A program made the position numbers and the translations under genes. Shown here one piece after another: positions 35,704 through 46,500 of a DNA stretch of 64,000 bases. The first letter of the stretch is position 1, and the number at the start of each line of letters is the position of its first letter. The DNA is from Enhygromyxa salina (GTDB lineage Bacteria; Myxococcota_A; Polyangia; Nannocystales; Nannocystaceae). A model generated the notes under the pieces. That model saw only the letters and a program-made list of their open reading frames with translations. It was not told the DNA's origin and did not search any database. The stretch covers positions 19,305 through 83,304 of the forward strand of contig NZ_PVNK01000146.1 of assembly GCF_002994615.1 (NCBI RefSeq), in the 5' to 3' direction.

Positions 35704-35789
35704 GCGGCCCGGTGCGACACCGAGAGCAGTTGTTTCGAACGGAGCTGCCCGAGTCCGACGAGCACGGTCCAGCCGCACAGTGCGGGACT

Positions 35790-36146
35790 TCAGTCCTCTG
35801 GCGGCGCGCTCGAGCTGAGCGTGGCGCGCACGTGGGTGGGCCCACGTTCGAGGTTGTCGGCGCTGAGTTTGAGGCGCGCGTCCGCGCGCGAGTACACGAC
35901 CTCCCCGCCGGATTCGGGGATCTGCGTGTCGCCCGTGGGGGTCCAGCCGGCATCGACGAGGCGAAGGCCGACGGCCACGCTGATCTCGCTCGCAGGCTTG
36001 TCGCTCTGCATCACGAGCGTGTCCTTCATGACCTCGCAGACGCGCAGGTCGTCAGCGAGCAACCCGGTCGCGCTAAAGATGATGGTGACAGCGAACACCC
36101 GCATCACCTGGGCAGGCCCGACCAGCCGCGAGATGTCAAGACTCAT
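35790..36146 (-). CDS. small exported protein, unknown function
   Basis: The 118-residue frame from ATG 36146 has a hydrophobic N-terminal stretch (VMRVFAVTIIFSATGLLA) and a short mature domain with one Cys (RVCEVMKDTLVMQSDKPASE) ending in a Ser/Pro tail. Codon use favours this frame over the plus-strand frames that overlap it. It diverges from the thioredoxin gene with a 34-bp gap. No family recognised. Confidence 0.55.
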   Translation of the reverse strand: MSLDISRLVGPAQVMRVFAVTIIFSATGLLADDLRVCEVMKDTLVMQSDKPASEISVAVGLRLVDAGWTPTGDTQIPESGGEVVYSRADARLKLSADNLERGPTHVRATLSSSAPPED

Positions 36147-36180
36147 CCCCGACGGGCTGTTTTGCTAAGATCCGCGAGAG

Positions 36181-36501
36181 ATGAATTACGCCACGGAGCA
36201 ACCCGACCCCAAGACGATCGAGTCGCTCGAGGGCCCCGCGGTGCTGATCTTCGGCACCAATTGGTGCGGGTTCTGCCAGGCCGCGCAAGCGATGATCGAG
36301 CAGGTCCTGAGCGATGTGCGTCGCGTCGAGGTCGAGGATGGGCGGGGGCGGAAGCTCGGCCGCATGTTCCGGGTCAAGCTGTGGCCCACGCTGATCTTCT
36401 TACGCGACGGGGTCGAAGTCGCGCGGGTCGTCCGGCCCCAGGCGCCGGCGGAGCTCGCCGCCGCGCTCGCAACCTTGAAGGCGAGCGCCACGGGGGGCTA
36501 G
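36181..36501 (+). CDS. small thioredoxin-family protein
   Basis: 106 residues with a thioredoxin fold: beta strand AVLIFGTNWC, active site WCGFC (Cys29, Cys32), and cis-Pro in VKLWPTLIFL. There is no signal peptide, so it should be cytoplasmic. The WCGFC variant and cis-Pro Trp-Pro pair differ from classical WCGPC and KYGIRGIPT. The ATG follows GCGAGAG. It is a single-gene unit, separate from the DsbA group. Confidence 0.85.
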   Translation: MNYATEQPDPKTIESLEGPAVLIFGTNWCGFCQAAQAMIEQVLSDVRRVEVEDGRGRKLGRMFRVKLWPTLIFLRDGVEVARVVRPQAPAELAAALATLKASATGG

Positions 36502-36949
36502 CGAGCCAAAGAGGCGAGCCCCAGGGGGGCGGCGACCAAGATCCACGCTTGAATCGCAGCGCTGCCGTCGGTGCGAGCGAAGCTTCGACGTGCCCGGCGA
36601 GGCTCGAAATTTCGGCCGGACGACTCGAGGCCTCGCGCTCGATGCCGCAAGGCGTTGAGCACTACCAGGCAGCCGGGGGGTGCCTGGCCAACATGGAAGC
36701 GTTGACCGGGCAGTAACGACGGCCCCGGGTCGCGCGTTGTTGTGCGAGCGAGCAAACAAGCACTGATTTCGAGCACGAGCAGACGGCCCCACTCGGCGCG
36801 GAGAACCACGATCTCGCCCGCGCCCTTCGGGCTTCGCTCGCTGCACCTCGCATCGCCAATAGGGGGACACGTGAGCGCCGACGCCTCTCGTCATAGATAG
36901 GTGCGCCCGCGACAGGACTGCGCGCGCCCGCAACACGAAAGACGAACCC
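36502..36949. other. 448-bp gap, possible remnant
   Basis: No convincing gene. A minus-strand frame (36498-36809) ends in a hydrophobic stretch (AAIQAWILVAAPLGLASLA) like a C-terminal TM helix, but its upstream part is Arg/Ser-rich and unlike a protein. It may be a decayed membrane protein. I see no clear RNA gene or terminator. Confidence 0.35.
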
Positions 36950-37435
36950 ATGAATCACACACTCAATCTTCAAACGTTCCGGCCTCGCGCCTTCCTCACC
37001 CTCGCCGTCGGCAGCCTGATCTTGTTGGCGTCTTCGACTGCCGACGCCCGGGCTTGCGGCAGCTTGGCCGAGGACTGGATCGGGGTTGACGGAGACCTGC
37101 TGTTCGAGGGCACCAACGACACCGACCCCAACGGCAGCTCGATGAGCGTCGAGTTCGATGACGACCAGGCAACGGTGACGACCATGGCTCCGGGTTTCTA
37201 CGGCGGCTGGGCGTCCCCGGGCCAGCTCGTCCTCTCGAACACGACCTACGACTTCGAGTCTTCGACCACCTCCTTGTCGTGGGAGAGCGCAAGCCAGGGC
37301 TATTTCTACGAGCTGTCGAACCCGGTCTGCGCGCCCGGGACCACGACCGTCGAGTCGGCCGATCTGATCGTCGGTCGGGACTGGGGAGGCGGTGTCGTCG
37401 AGTACTACTCAACCGGCACCGTGACCGCCCAGTAG
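36950..37435 (+). CDS. secreted protein, unknown function
   Basis: The 161-residue product has a clear signal peptide (FLTLAVGSLILLASSTADARA) and a Ser/Thr/Gly-rich, beta-type mature part (DDDQATVTTMAPGFYGGW, LVLSNTTYDFESSTTSLSW) with only two Cys. It is followed about 15-50 bp later by the 83-bp repeat array. No family recognised; exported by inference. Confidence 0.65.
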   Translation: MNHTLNLQTFRPRAFLTLAVGSLILLASSTADARACGSLAEDWIGVDGDLLFEGTNDTDPNGSSMSVEFDDDQATVTTMAPGFYGGWASPGQLVLSNTTYDFESSTTSLSWESASQGYFYELSNPVCAPGTTTVESADLIVGRDWGGGVVEYYSTGTVTAQ

Positions 37436-37450
37436 TTCACGCGGCGAGGC

Positions 37451-37870
37451 CAGCGAGCGAGTCACGCGACGCATGGCCCCCGAAAAACGCGTTCGGGCCC
37501 CCTCTCAGGGGCCCACGCAAACAAGCTCATGTCTCCGAGCGAGTCGCACAACGCATGAGCCACAGAAGAACGCGTTCGGCCCCCCTCTCAGGGGCCCACG
37601 CAAACAAGCTCATGTCTCCGAGCAAGTCGCACAACGCATGAGCCACAGAAGAACGCGTTCGGCCCCCCTCTCAGGGGCCCACGCAAACAAGCTCATGTCT
37701 CCGAGCGAGTCGCACAACGCATGAGCCACAGAAGAACGCGTTCGGCCCCCCTCTCAGGGGCCCACGCAAACAAGCTCATGTCTCCGAGCGAGTCGCACAA
37801 CGCATGAGCCACAGAAGAACGCGTTCGAGCCCCCTTTTAGGGGGCCACGCAAGAGATAGCGAAGCTCATA
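37451..37870. repeat. 83-bp tandem repeat array with hairpin in each unit
   Basis: Units beginning ACGCGTTCGG start at 37487, 37570, 37653, 37736 and 37819, exactly 83 bp apart; the first four are nearly identical and the fifth is diverged and cut short, and a degraded unit end precedes the first. Each holds a hairpin (GGCCCCCCTCTCAGGGGCC type). In the diverged copy the hairpin bases changed but the stem is kept (GCCCCCTTTTAGGGGGC). Because 83 is not a multiple of three and all frames differ from unit to unit, it is not coding. Confidence 0.9.
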
Positions 37871-37959
37871 CCAGCCCACCGAGGGAGGGAGCGGAGCGAC
37901 CGACCGGCCGCGCAGCGGCCGTGCGTGGCAAAGTTGCTGACGCCTGCGGGGGTCTAAAG

Positions 37960-38715
<756 letters not shown>

Positions 38716-38825
38716 GATAAGGCCTGGCTATAGTTTCAGGGTCTGGGGCGCGTTGGGCAAGCTGAACGAGCGCTGCGGCACGTGCGGTGTCCGGCGAACG
38801 CGCGAGGCGGTACCCGGCCTGCCTT

Positions 38826-39755
38826 TTAAAGCGCTTCGCACCAGGTCAGCACCTGCGCGAGGAGGCCGAGCTCGCCGGGGAGGCCGAGGTCGGTGTTGGC
38901 GGGAAAGCCCACGTGGCCCCCGCGCCGGACCCAGCGGACGTCGACCCCGGCCCCCGCTCGACGCAGGTGCGGGCGCAGGGTCTCGGCCGGGACCATCGGA
39001 TCTGCGGGCGTGGCGACGAACAAGATCGGCACCGCAGCCTCGCGCAGCCGCGGGCCGGCCGCCTGCGAGGCCCAGTAATGTTCGACGCTCTCGAACCCGA
39101 AGCGCGGGACGATCGTCGCCGCGTCCCACTCGCGGATCGTGCCAAAGCGCGGGGCGTGACCGTGGACGTCTTCGTGGATCTTGCTCAGCCCGGCGAGGAC
39201 GTGGCGCCGATAGATCCAGCCCGCGGGCGCGTCGAGCAGCTCGACGTTGCGGGCGAGGTCGAGGGGCGAGCAGATCGCGACGATGCCCGCGAGCCTCGGA
39301 TCCCGCTGTGCACGCAGCGCGAGGTGAATCGCCACGTGCCCCCCAAGCGAGAAGCCGATCACGAAGATGCGCGAGTAGCTCGCCAGCGAGGGATCAGCCA
39401 AAACCTGGTGGAGATCCGAGGCGAGCCCCGCGTGATAGAAGTCCGGTCCGCTGCGTCCGGCGCCGCGCATCGACATTCGCAAGCACGCGTGGCCGTGGTC
39501 CAAAATCGCCACCGCAGCCGCGCTCATGTAGGGTCGCTGCGCGTCACCGCCGAGGCCGTGGACGAGCAAGAAGAGGTTGCCGCGACTCGGCCCGCCGAGC
39601 TGACCGGCGATTCGAACCGCTCCGCGCGGCCCCAAGCCCCCCTCAGGCTCCGAAATGACCGTCGACCAGGGCTTGTCGATCGGCTTTGGAGCGCGCATCG
39701 CTCCAATCAGGTTCGGCGCGATCGTCCACCAATGTCCGTGCAGGGTAGGGGCCAC
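38826..39755 (-). CDS. YheT-like alpha/beta hydrolase
   Basis: From GTG 39755 the product is 309 residues; an ATG at 39698 would give 290. It has LFLLVHGLGGDAQRPYM (oxyanion region), the nucleophile elbow GFSLGGHVA, SPLDLARN, and the acid/base region VATPADPMVP with His in RRGGHVGFPAN. The N-terminal APTLHGHWWTIAPNL matches the PHLQT-like motif of the YheT/EMB8 family, which favours the longer start. Family members are esterases or lipases of uncertain substrate. It diverges from the respiratory operon. Confidence 0.82.
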   Translation of the reverse strand: MAPTLHGHWWTIAPNLIGAMRAPKPIDKPWSTVISEPEGGLGPRGAVRIAGQLGGPSRGNLFLLVHGLGGDAQRPYMSAAAVAILDHGHACLRMSMRGAGRSGPDFYHAGLASDLHQVLADPSLASYSRIFVIGFSLGGHVAIHLALRAQRDPRLAGIVAICSPLDLARNVELLDAPAGWIYRRHVLAGLSKIHEDVHGHAPRFGTIREWDAATIVPRFGFESVEHYWASQAAGPRLREAAVPILFVATPADPMVPAETLRPHLRRAGAGVDVRWVRRGGHVGFPANTDLGLPGELGLLAQVLTWCEAL

Positions 39756-39887
39756 GCGGGCGAGATAATGTTGGCCGCGAGCGCGTCCCGCAAGGCCGTA
39801 GGTGTGAAAGAAGATGCCGAGTCGAGCAAATGTTGCCGGCGTTGGCTTCGTTGACCTGTCTGAGCCCGCCGAGTAGGTTCGCGGCGC

Positions 39888-40523
39888 GTGGCGAGGCTCA
39901 CGGAGGGCCGGGAGGCCCAGACCAGCGAAGATCAAGACCAGCGCGAGGGCGCCGGCAAGACCCCTGTTTCCGCTGATCCCGCTTCGGCAGAGGTCGCGGC
40001 CGAGGTCGCGGCCGAGCCCGATCACTCGATGAAGTTCGTGTTCATCGGGCTCGCGTTGGTCAGCGTCATCGTCGGCGTCCTCGGCTATTGGCGCTACGCG
40101 AGCTCCGAGCAGTGGGTCGTCGAGGGTGTGGCCAAGATGGACGCGCTCGGGCCCAAGCTCGACGCCGAGGGCTGCGTCGACGAGGTCGTCGGTTGGTACA
40201 ACGACTGCGATCAACACGACGCCAACGCAGCCGTGTGCCTGCAGGGCGTCGGGATCTTGATGCAGCACTGCCTCAGCGCGCGCGAGCGTACGCAGACGTG
40301 TGAGCTCTATCTCAACCCCGAGTCGGCGGCCCACGCGGTCACCGACGACATGCGCGCGCGGGCGCGAAATCCGGACAAGGCCGGCGGCAGCGGACGCTGG
40401 GTCTACGCGCGCTGCGAAGAGCGCGACATGGTCTGCCGGAACAAGCGTGAGTGCGCATGTGCCGAGGCCTACCGAGCCATTGACTCTTTCTGCCGAACAG
40501 GGGAAGAGGCGGTCCAGCTGTGA
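39888..40523 (+). CDS. Cys-rich membrane protein heading the respiratory operon
   Basis: 211 residues from GTG 39888: an acidic N-terminal tail, one TM helix (FVFIGLALVSVIVGVLGYW, about 50-70), then a periplasmic helical domain with ten Cys (EGCVDE, NDCDQ, AVCLQ, QHCLS, QTCEL, ARCEER, MVCRN, RECAC, SFCRT). Its stop overlaps the ctaB GTG. No family recognised. The link to haem and copper assembly genes suggests a part in oxidase maturation, perhaps metal or disulphide handling (inference). Confidence 0.65.
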   Translation: MARLTEGREAQTSEDQDQREGAGKTPVSADPASAEVAAEVAAEPDHSMKFVFIGLALVSVIVGVLGYWRYASSEQWVVEGVAKMDALGPKLDAEGCVDEVVGWYNDCDQHDANAAVCLQGVGILMQHCLSARERTQTCELYLNPESAAHAVTDDMRARARNPDKAGGSGRWVYARCEERDMVCRNKRECACAEAYRAIDSFCRTGEEAVQL

Positions 40524-41461
40524 CGGCCCGAGCGGATAACGACCGGCGTCCAACCGATGTGACGAGCTCTCGGTTCCGGGACTATTTGGCCCTGACCAAG
40601 CCGGGCATCGTTCGCATGTGTCTGCTGATGACGGCGGGCGGGCTGTGGTTGGCGCCCGAGCGCGCCAGCGTCGGGGTCTGGATCGCGGCGCTCGTCGGCT
40701 CGAGCCTCGCGGTCGCCTCGGCCAACGCCTTTAACATGGTCGCCGAGCGCGAGGGCGACCGGAAGATGCGACGCACTCGCAATCGTCCGCTCGCGGCCGG
40801 GCGCCTCGGCGTCGCGTCGTCGACGGCGTTCGCGGCGGCGCTCGGGGTCGCGGCGATGGTCGTGCTGGGCCTGGGCACCAACCTGCTCACGGCCGGGCTC
40901 GCCGCGTTCGCGCTGCTTTCTTACTGGCTGATCTACACGCCGCTCAAGCGGCGCACGCCGCTGGCCCTGGTCATCGGCGCCGTGCCCGGTGCCGTGCCGC
41001 CGCTGCTCGGCTGGACCGCGGTCACCGGGTCCCTCGATCTGCCCGGCGCCGTGTTGTTTGGGATCTTGCTGGTCTGGCAGATGCCGCACTTCCTGGCGAT
41101 CTCGATCTTCCGCAAGCAAGACTACGCCGACGCCGGGATCCTCTGCGTGCCGGTCGTGCGCGGCGAGGTCGTGGCCAAGGTTCAGGCGATCGCGTGGGCG
41201 GCCCTGCTGATCCCGGTGAGCCTCGCGCTCACGCCCCTCGGCGTGACCAGCGAGCTCTACCTGGTGATCGCGCTCGTCGCCGGCGCGGTGTTCCTCGGCT
41301 TCGCTATCAAGGGGCTGAGCGTGCGCGACGGCAAGGCCGAGCTTCGCTGGGCCCGGCAGCTGTTCGCGGTCTCGCTCGCCTACCTGCCCGTCCTGACCGG
41401 CGCGCTGGTCGTCGACTTGCTGTGGTTCTCGCGCGGGGTCACCCAGGGGGTGGGTCTGTAA
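40520..41461 (+). CDS. ctaB: protohaem IX farnesyltransferase (haem O synthase)
   Basis: CtaB adds a farnesyl group to haem b to make haem O, the precursor of haem A for the oxidase encoded further down. The 313-residue polytopic protein has the UbiA-type aspartate motif in a variant form, NAFNMVAEREGDRKMRRTRN (the usual first Asp is Glu), and the second region YTPLKRRTPLALVIGAVPGA with WQMPHFLAISIFRKQDYADAG. Around eight TM helices are visible. The start is GTG overlapping the preceding stop (GTGA), and its TAA overlaps the ATG of the SCO gene by one base. Confidence 0.95.
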   Translation: MTARADNDRRPTDVTSSRFRDYLALTKPGIVRMCLLMTAGGLWLAPERASVGVWIAALVGSSLAVASANAFNMVAEREGDRKMRRTRNRPLAAGRLGVASSTAFAAALGVAAMVVLGLGTNLLTAGLAAFALLSYWLIYTPLKRRTPLALVIGAVPGAVPPLLGWTAVTGSLDLPGAVLFGILLVWQMPHFLAISIFRKQDYADAGILCVPVVRGEVVAKVQAIAWAALLIPVSLALTPLGVTSELYLVIALVAGAVFLGFAIKGLSVRDGKAELRWARQLFAVSLAYLPVLTGALVVDLLWFSRGVTQGVGL

Positions 41462-42162
41462 TGAGCACCGAAGCGCCAGCCAAGCAGCCGTGGGCCGAGC
41501 CGCCGCCGTGGATCCGGTTCTTGCGCAAGCACATCTGGGTCATCGGGATCCTGTTCTTCCTGACCATGATCACGGCGATGCGGCCCTTCCTGATCCGGCG
41601 GCCGCCGCCGCCCGAGGCGATCGGCGAGGTCCCGGCCTTCACGCTGCTCGACCAAGAGGGCGAGACCTTCACCCGCGAGGAGCTGCTCGCCGCCGACAAG
41701 ACCTGGGTCGTCGGCTTCGTGTTCACGCGCTGCGCGAGCAGCTGCCCGGCGATCAGCGGGGCGATGCTCTCCTTCCAAGAGCAGATCGATCGCTCGAAGC
41801 TCAGCGACCGCGTCGAGCTGCTCACGGTCACGGTCGACCCCGAGTACGACACGCCCGAGGTCCTGGCCGCCTACGCCGACTCGCTCGGGGCCGATCTCGA
41901 CAACTGGCGGTTCCTCACGGCCAGCCAGGAGGCGATCGAGGACTTCGTGGTCGGTGGCTTCAAGCTCGCCGTCGGCGAGCCCAAGGTCGTCGCCGGGGCG
42001 ACCGCCGGGGATGTCGGGGTCTTCGACATCGCCCACTCGAGCAAGCTCGCGCTCGTCGATCGCTACGGCAACATCCGCGGCTACTACTCGATCGACGAGG
42101 ACGGCCTCGCCGAGCTCTATCACCGGACCCTCCGCGTCATCCGGATCGAGGAGGGCGAGTGA
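41461..42162 (+). CDS. SCO1/SenC copper chaperone (first of two)
   Basis: 233 residues: a TM anchor (VIGILFFLTMITAM) and a thioredoxin-fold SCO domain with the copper-binding CxxxC (RCASSCP, Cys91 and Cys95) and a His in FDIAHSSK. SCO proteins deliver copper to the CuA centre of oxidase subunit II. The start ATG shares one base with the ctaB TAA; the stop overlaps the cytochrome c ATG. A second SCO gene is found at 51697-52590, nearer coxB. Confidence 0.93.
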   Translation: MSTEAPAKQPWAEPPPWIRFLRKHIWVIGILFFLTMITAMRPFLIRRPPPPEAIGEVPAFTLLDQEGETFTREELLAADKTWVVGFVFTRCASSCPAISGAMLSFQEQIDRSKLSDRVELLTVTVDPEYDTPEVLAAYADSLGADLDNWRFLTASQEAIEDFVVGGFKLAVGEPKVVAGATAGDVGVFDIAHSSKLALVDRYGNIRGYYSIDEDGLAELYHRTLRVIRIEEGE

Positions 42163-42587
42163 TGAGGATGACGGCCTGGGCCTGCCTCGCGGCGGCGACC
42201 CCTGCGTTGGTCGCCTGCAACCAGTCTTCGGCGCCCGCCTTCACCGAGGCGATGAACCTCGGCGGGCGCGAGGTCTCGGCGCAGACCCTCAACGAGGGCC
42301 GCGATCTCTACATCCGCTACTGTGTGTCTTGCCACGGCGAGACCGGGGCAGGGGACGGCCCCGCCGCGCGCAGCATGAAATTTCCGCCCCGCGATTTTCG
42401 CACCGCGGCGTTCTCCTTCGTCCCCGAGGGTGAGCTCCCGAGCCACGAGGCGCTGGTCGAGCGGATCGAGTCGGGCGTCCCAGACCGCGGCATGCCGCCC
42501 TGGAAGGGCATGCGCGACGAGGATCTGTCGGCGCTCGCGGACTACGTCAAGACCTTCTCCCCGCGCTGGAAGCAGGACAACCAATGA
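42162..42587 (+). CDS. monohaem cytochrome c lipoprotein
   Basis: 141 residues with a lipoprotein signal (AAATPALVAC) and one CVSCH haem-binding site near residue 54, followed by GMPPWKGM with a probable Met axial ligand. This is a class I cytochrome c, anchored in the membrane facing the periplasm, and may carry electrons between ACIII and the oxidase or bring in electrons from other donors. Translationally coupled to the SCO gene. Confidence 0.9.
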   Translation: MRMTAWACLAAATPALVACNQSSAPAFTEAMNLGGREVSAQTLNEGRDLYIRYCVSCHGETGAGDGPAARSMKFPPRDFRTAAFSFVPEGELPSHEALVERIESGVPDRGMPPWKGMRDEDLSALADYVKTFSPRWKQDNQ

Positions 42588-42910
42588 AGTTCGCCTGGTC
42601 ACCCACGGTCCGCGGGCCCCGAGACATCCGGGAACCCCGCACCATGCCTGCCCTCCGTCGCCCGCAAAGGGCCTCTAAAACCCGGTTCTATGGTGGTTGC
42701 CACCAGGACGGTCGGCTGATAGTTTCCGCCGCCGGAGAGCCCCGTTCGGGCGCGATTTTTTGCGTTTTGGCGAACTCTCAGCCGAACCTTCAGCCGAACT
42801 CTGTGCTGATCAATGGGCGCAGCGGGGTTTCCTCCCGTCGACGCCCGCTCACCCGCGGTTACGCAAGCGAGTCGTCGTGCTCCGTGCCCGCCTGTGAAAG
42901 GTGAACTGTC
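42588..42910. promoter_or_regulatory. 323-bp leader before actA
   Basis: An open frame runs through here (starting at 42584) but its codon use is unlike the surrounding genes, so I regard this as non-coding. It is the only sizeable gap in the respiratory cluster and probably holds the actABCDEF promoter. A small hairpin (GCCCTCCGTC...GGGCC) occurs near 42652-42672. No clear -35/-10 pair stands out. Confidence 0.4.
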
Positions 42911-43564
42911 GTGCCGGCCATCTTTCCCCGCTGGACTAACAAAATCCCCCTCGCCATCGGCGTGCTCGGGCCGCTCGTCGGCTCGTTCGTCATCTTTGCG
43001 ATCTGGTACTGGTGGTCGCCGCTGTACACGGACGTGGGCTATCGGCCGAAGCAGCCCGTGCCCTTCAGCCACGCGCTCCACGCCGGTGACATGGGCATGG
43101 ACTGCCGCTACTGCCACAACACGGTCGAGCGGGCTGCCTACGCCGCGATCCCGCCGACGCAGACCTGCATGAACTGCCACTCGCAGGTCAAGACGGAGAG
43201 CCCGCGGCTCGGGCCGGTCCGGACCAGCTTCGAGACCGGTGACTCGATCCCGTGGGTCAAGGTTCACATGCTCCCGGACTACGTGTTCTTCGATCACCGG
43301 CCGCACCTCAGCGCCGGCGTCGGCTGCGTCAGCTGTCACGGGCGGATCGACAACATGGTCGTGGTCGAGCAGGCCCAGCCGCTGTCGATGGGTTGGTGTC
43401 TCGACTGCCACCGCGACCCGGACTCCAGCCTCCGCCCGCTCGACGAGGTCACCAACATGAACTGGGACGCGTCGCCAGAGGCCGCCCAGTACGACTTCAC
43501 CAAGGACCCGGACCGCAAGCGCATGCCCTCGCCGCCGGTCCACTGCTCGGGGTGTCACCGATGA
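42911..43564 (+). CDS. actA: ActA, pentahaem cytochrome c subunit of alternative complex III
   Basis: ACIII oxidises quinol and passes electrons to cytochrome c or straight to an oxidase. The 217-residue ActA has one TM anchor (about 12-35) and five CxxCH haem sites: CRYCH, CMNCH, CVSCH, CLDCH and CSGCH, the family number. The start is GTG at 42911; the stop overlaps the actB ATG. Haem attachment would need the ccm genes found downstream. Confidence 0.95.
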   Translation: MPAIFPRWTNKIPLAIGVLGPLVGSFVIFAIWYWWSPLYTDVGYRPKQPVPFSHALHAGDMGMDCRYCHNTVERAAYAAIPPTQTCMNCHSQVKTESPRLGPVRTSFETGDSIPWVKVHMLPDYVFFDHRPHLSAGVGCVSCHGRIDNMVVVEQAQPLSMGWCLDCHRDPDSSLRPLDEVTNMNWDASPEAAQYDFTKDPDRKRMPSPPVHCSGCHR

Positions 43565-46500
43565 GCCGTCCGACCAACAAGCCCACCGAGGCCCTCAAGA
43601 CCTACTGGACCTCCGTCCAGCGCCGCAAGACTCGGCTCAGCGTGCTGGGCTCGAACCCGGCGCAGGCCGAGTTTCCGCCCGGCGCCGACGAGCTCGTCGT
43701 CGAGGGCGGCGCGTCCCGTCGCAAATTCATGGGCCTGCTCGGCGCGTCCACGGCGCTCGCTGGCCTGAGCTCGACGGGCTGCGTGCGCAAGCCGGTCCAA
43801 AACGTCATGCCCTTCGCCAAGCGGCCCGAGGATCTGATCCCCGGGGCGCCAACCTACTACGCGACCGCGTACCAGGTTGGCGGCACGGTCATGGGCCTGC
43901 TGGTCGAGAGCCAGGACGGGCGCCCGATCAAGATCGAGGGCAACCCCCAGCACTCGGGCTCGCAGGGCGCGACCGATGTCTACGCCCAGGCCTCGGTCCT
44001 CAACCTCTATGACCCCCAGCGCTCGGCCAAGGTCCGGTCCAAGACCGTCAGCGCCCACGCCTTCGCGGCGCCGGGCCAGGGCGAGCAGGCCAAGCAAGAG
44101 GTCATCCACGGCATGTGCGAGCGGCTCCGCCAGCTGACGCTCCACGACACCAACTCGATCGACGCCGCCGACCAGGCCGAGGCCAAGTGCGCGCAGCTGA
44201 TCGAGCAGGCCGGCCGCTGGAATGTCTACATCGGCGAGGACGGCCGCGAGGTCACCGAGCTCAGCATCGACTGGGACACCCAGGTCGAGACCAACTGGGG
44301 CGACGCCTGGGCCGCGCTCAGCGAGGAGTTCGCCGCGCTCCACAGCGCCGGCGGCGAGGGCCTGGCCCTGGTCGTGCCCGGCAGCTTGTCGCCGAGCTTC
44401 CGCGCGCTCCAGCAGCGCTTCGTTCAGACCTACCCCAAGGCCAAGGTCGTGCTCGACGACCCGACCTACCCGATCAACTCGATCCGCGCGGCCGAGATGG
44501 TCGCGGGCGAGGGCGCGCGGGCCTATCACGACCTCGAGCAGGCCACGGTCATCGTCGCTGCCGACTCCGACTTCCTCGGCGTCGAGCAAGACCACGTCCG
44601 CCTCGCTCGCCAGTACGCGGCCCGCCGCAAGCTGGCCAAGCCCGGCGACACCGAGGGGATGAACCGGCTCTACGTCGTCGAGCCCCACCTCACGAGCACC
44701 GGGGCCCAGGCCGACGAGCGCCTCCGCCTCCCGGGCGGGGACATCGTCGACTTCCTCGCCGCGGTCGTGATCGAGCTGGTCGAGACCCACGGCGCGACCC
44801 TGCCCCCGGGGGCCCAGCAGTTCGGCTCGGTCATCAAGACCCGCGGGCAGTTCGACCCCCGGACCCAGCGCTTCGTCGCCGCGCTCGCCGAAGACCTCGC
44901 CGCGCGGATCCAAAAGCCCGAGCAGGGCGTCGGTCGGGTCCAGCCCGAGCGCGTGTGCGTGATCGTCGGTGAGCGGCAGCCGCCGCTGGCCCACGGCCTC
45001 GGCTACCTCATCAACGCGATGATGATGTCGGCCAGCGCCAACCCGCCCGGCACGCTGCGCTTCGGCCATCGCCTCGACAACGTGCCCTACGCGAGCCTCT
45101 CGCAGCTCGCCAGCGGGCTCGAGGACGGGACCATCACCTCGGTCCTGTGCCTCGGCACCAACCCGGTCTACGACGCGCCCGGCGCCCTCGGCCTCGCCGA
45201 GAAGCTCGCCGGGGCCAAGCTCCTGGTCCACGCGGGCACCCACCACGACGAGACCGGGCAGCTGGCCCACTGGCACCTGCCGCTCTCGCACTACCTCGAA
45301 GCCTGGGGCGACCTCGAGGCGGTCGACGGCACGACCTCGATCCAGCAGCCGCTGATCGCTCCGCTCCACGACACGCGCAGCGCGGTCGAGATCCTCGCGA
45401 TGCTGGTCCCGCACCAGGATCCGGCCAGCGGCGAGTGGGCCTTGAGCACGGTCGAGAAGCCGGGCGACAAGCTCATCCGCGAGCACTGGAAGAGCGAGAT
45501 CGAGACCGCCAGCGCAACCAGCCGCGCGCCGACGAGCCTGTCCGAGAAGGTCTGGCGCCGCTGGCTTCACGACGGCCTGGTCTCGGGGATCCCCCGCAGC
45601 CCGAGCCTCCCGCGGCCCAACAAGTGGCAGGCCTTCGCCGATCTGATGGTCGGCCGGACCGTCGAAGAGGGCCCCTACGAGATCAACTTCCACCTCGATC
45701 CCAAGGTCCTCGCCGGCGAGTACAGCAACAACGGCTGGATGCAGGAGCTGCCCCACCCGATCAGCAAGCTGACCTGGGACAACGGCGCCTACATCTCGGC
45801 GACCCTCGCCGCCGAGCTCGGGGTCGAGAACGGCGACAACCTGGCCATCAAGGTCGGCGACGCCAGCATCTCGGTCCCGGCCTGGATCGCCCCGGGCCAG
45901 CACGACCGCACGGTCTCGTTGAACCTCGGCTACGGCCGCCACGGGATCGGGCCCGGGGCCGATGAGGTCGGCTTCGACGTCAACCCGCTGCGCCGCGACG
46001 AGGCCCGGTGGTTCGCCCGCGGCGAGGTCAGCCGCGGCTCGGGCAACCACCTCCTGGTCTCGACCCAGGACTACGGCCTCCTCGACCCCGACGGCGAAGA
46101 GGGCACGCCGATCCTCAACTACGAGCGCCGGCCGATCTACCGCGAGGCCAGCGTCGCCGGGTTCAAGGAAGATCCGAACTTCTCCAAGAAGGGCGATCTG
46201 ATGCCCAAGGAGCGGCTCAAGGAGCCCTGGGCGCGCTACGACCCGGAGACCCAGCCGACGCTCTCGGTCCCGATCTTTCATGGCCCCCACCAGTGGGCGA
46301 TGAGCGTCGACCTCAACAGCTGCATCTCGTGCAACGCGTGCGTGATCGCCTGTCAGGCCGAGAACAACATCCCGGTCGTCGGCAAGAAGGAAGTCTCCAA
46401 CGGCCGCGAGATGCACTGGATCCGCATCGACCGCTACTACACCGGCCCCGAAGACAACCCCGACGCGGTCGTGATGCCGATGCTGTGCCAGCACTGCGAG

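Noticed and set aside
37279..37724. two open frames through the 83-bp repeats
   Set aside because: The 83-bp period is not divisible by three, so the frame changes in every unit; the frames only exist because the repeats lack stops by chance.
42584..42904. 106-codon frame between the cytochrome c lipoprotein and actA
   Set aside because: The start overlaps the previous stop, but third codon positions are not GC-rich as in neighbouring genes and no domain is seen; treated as leader DNA.
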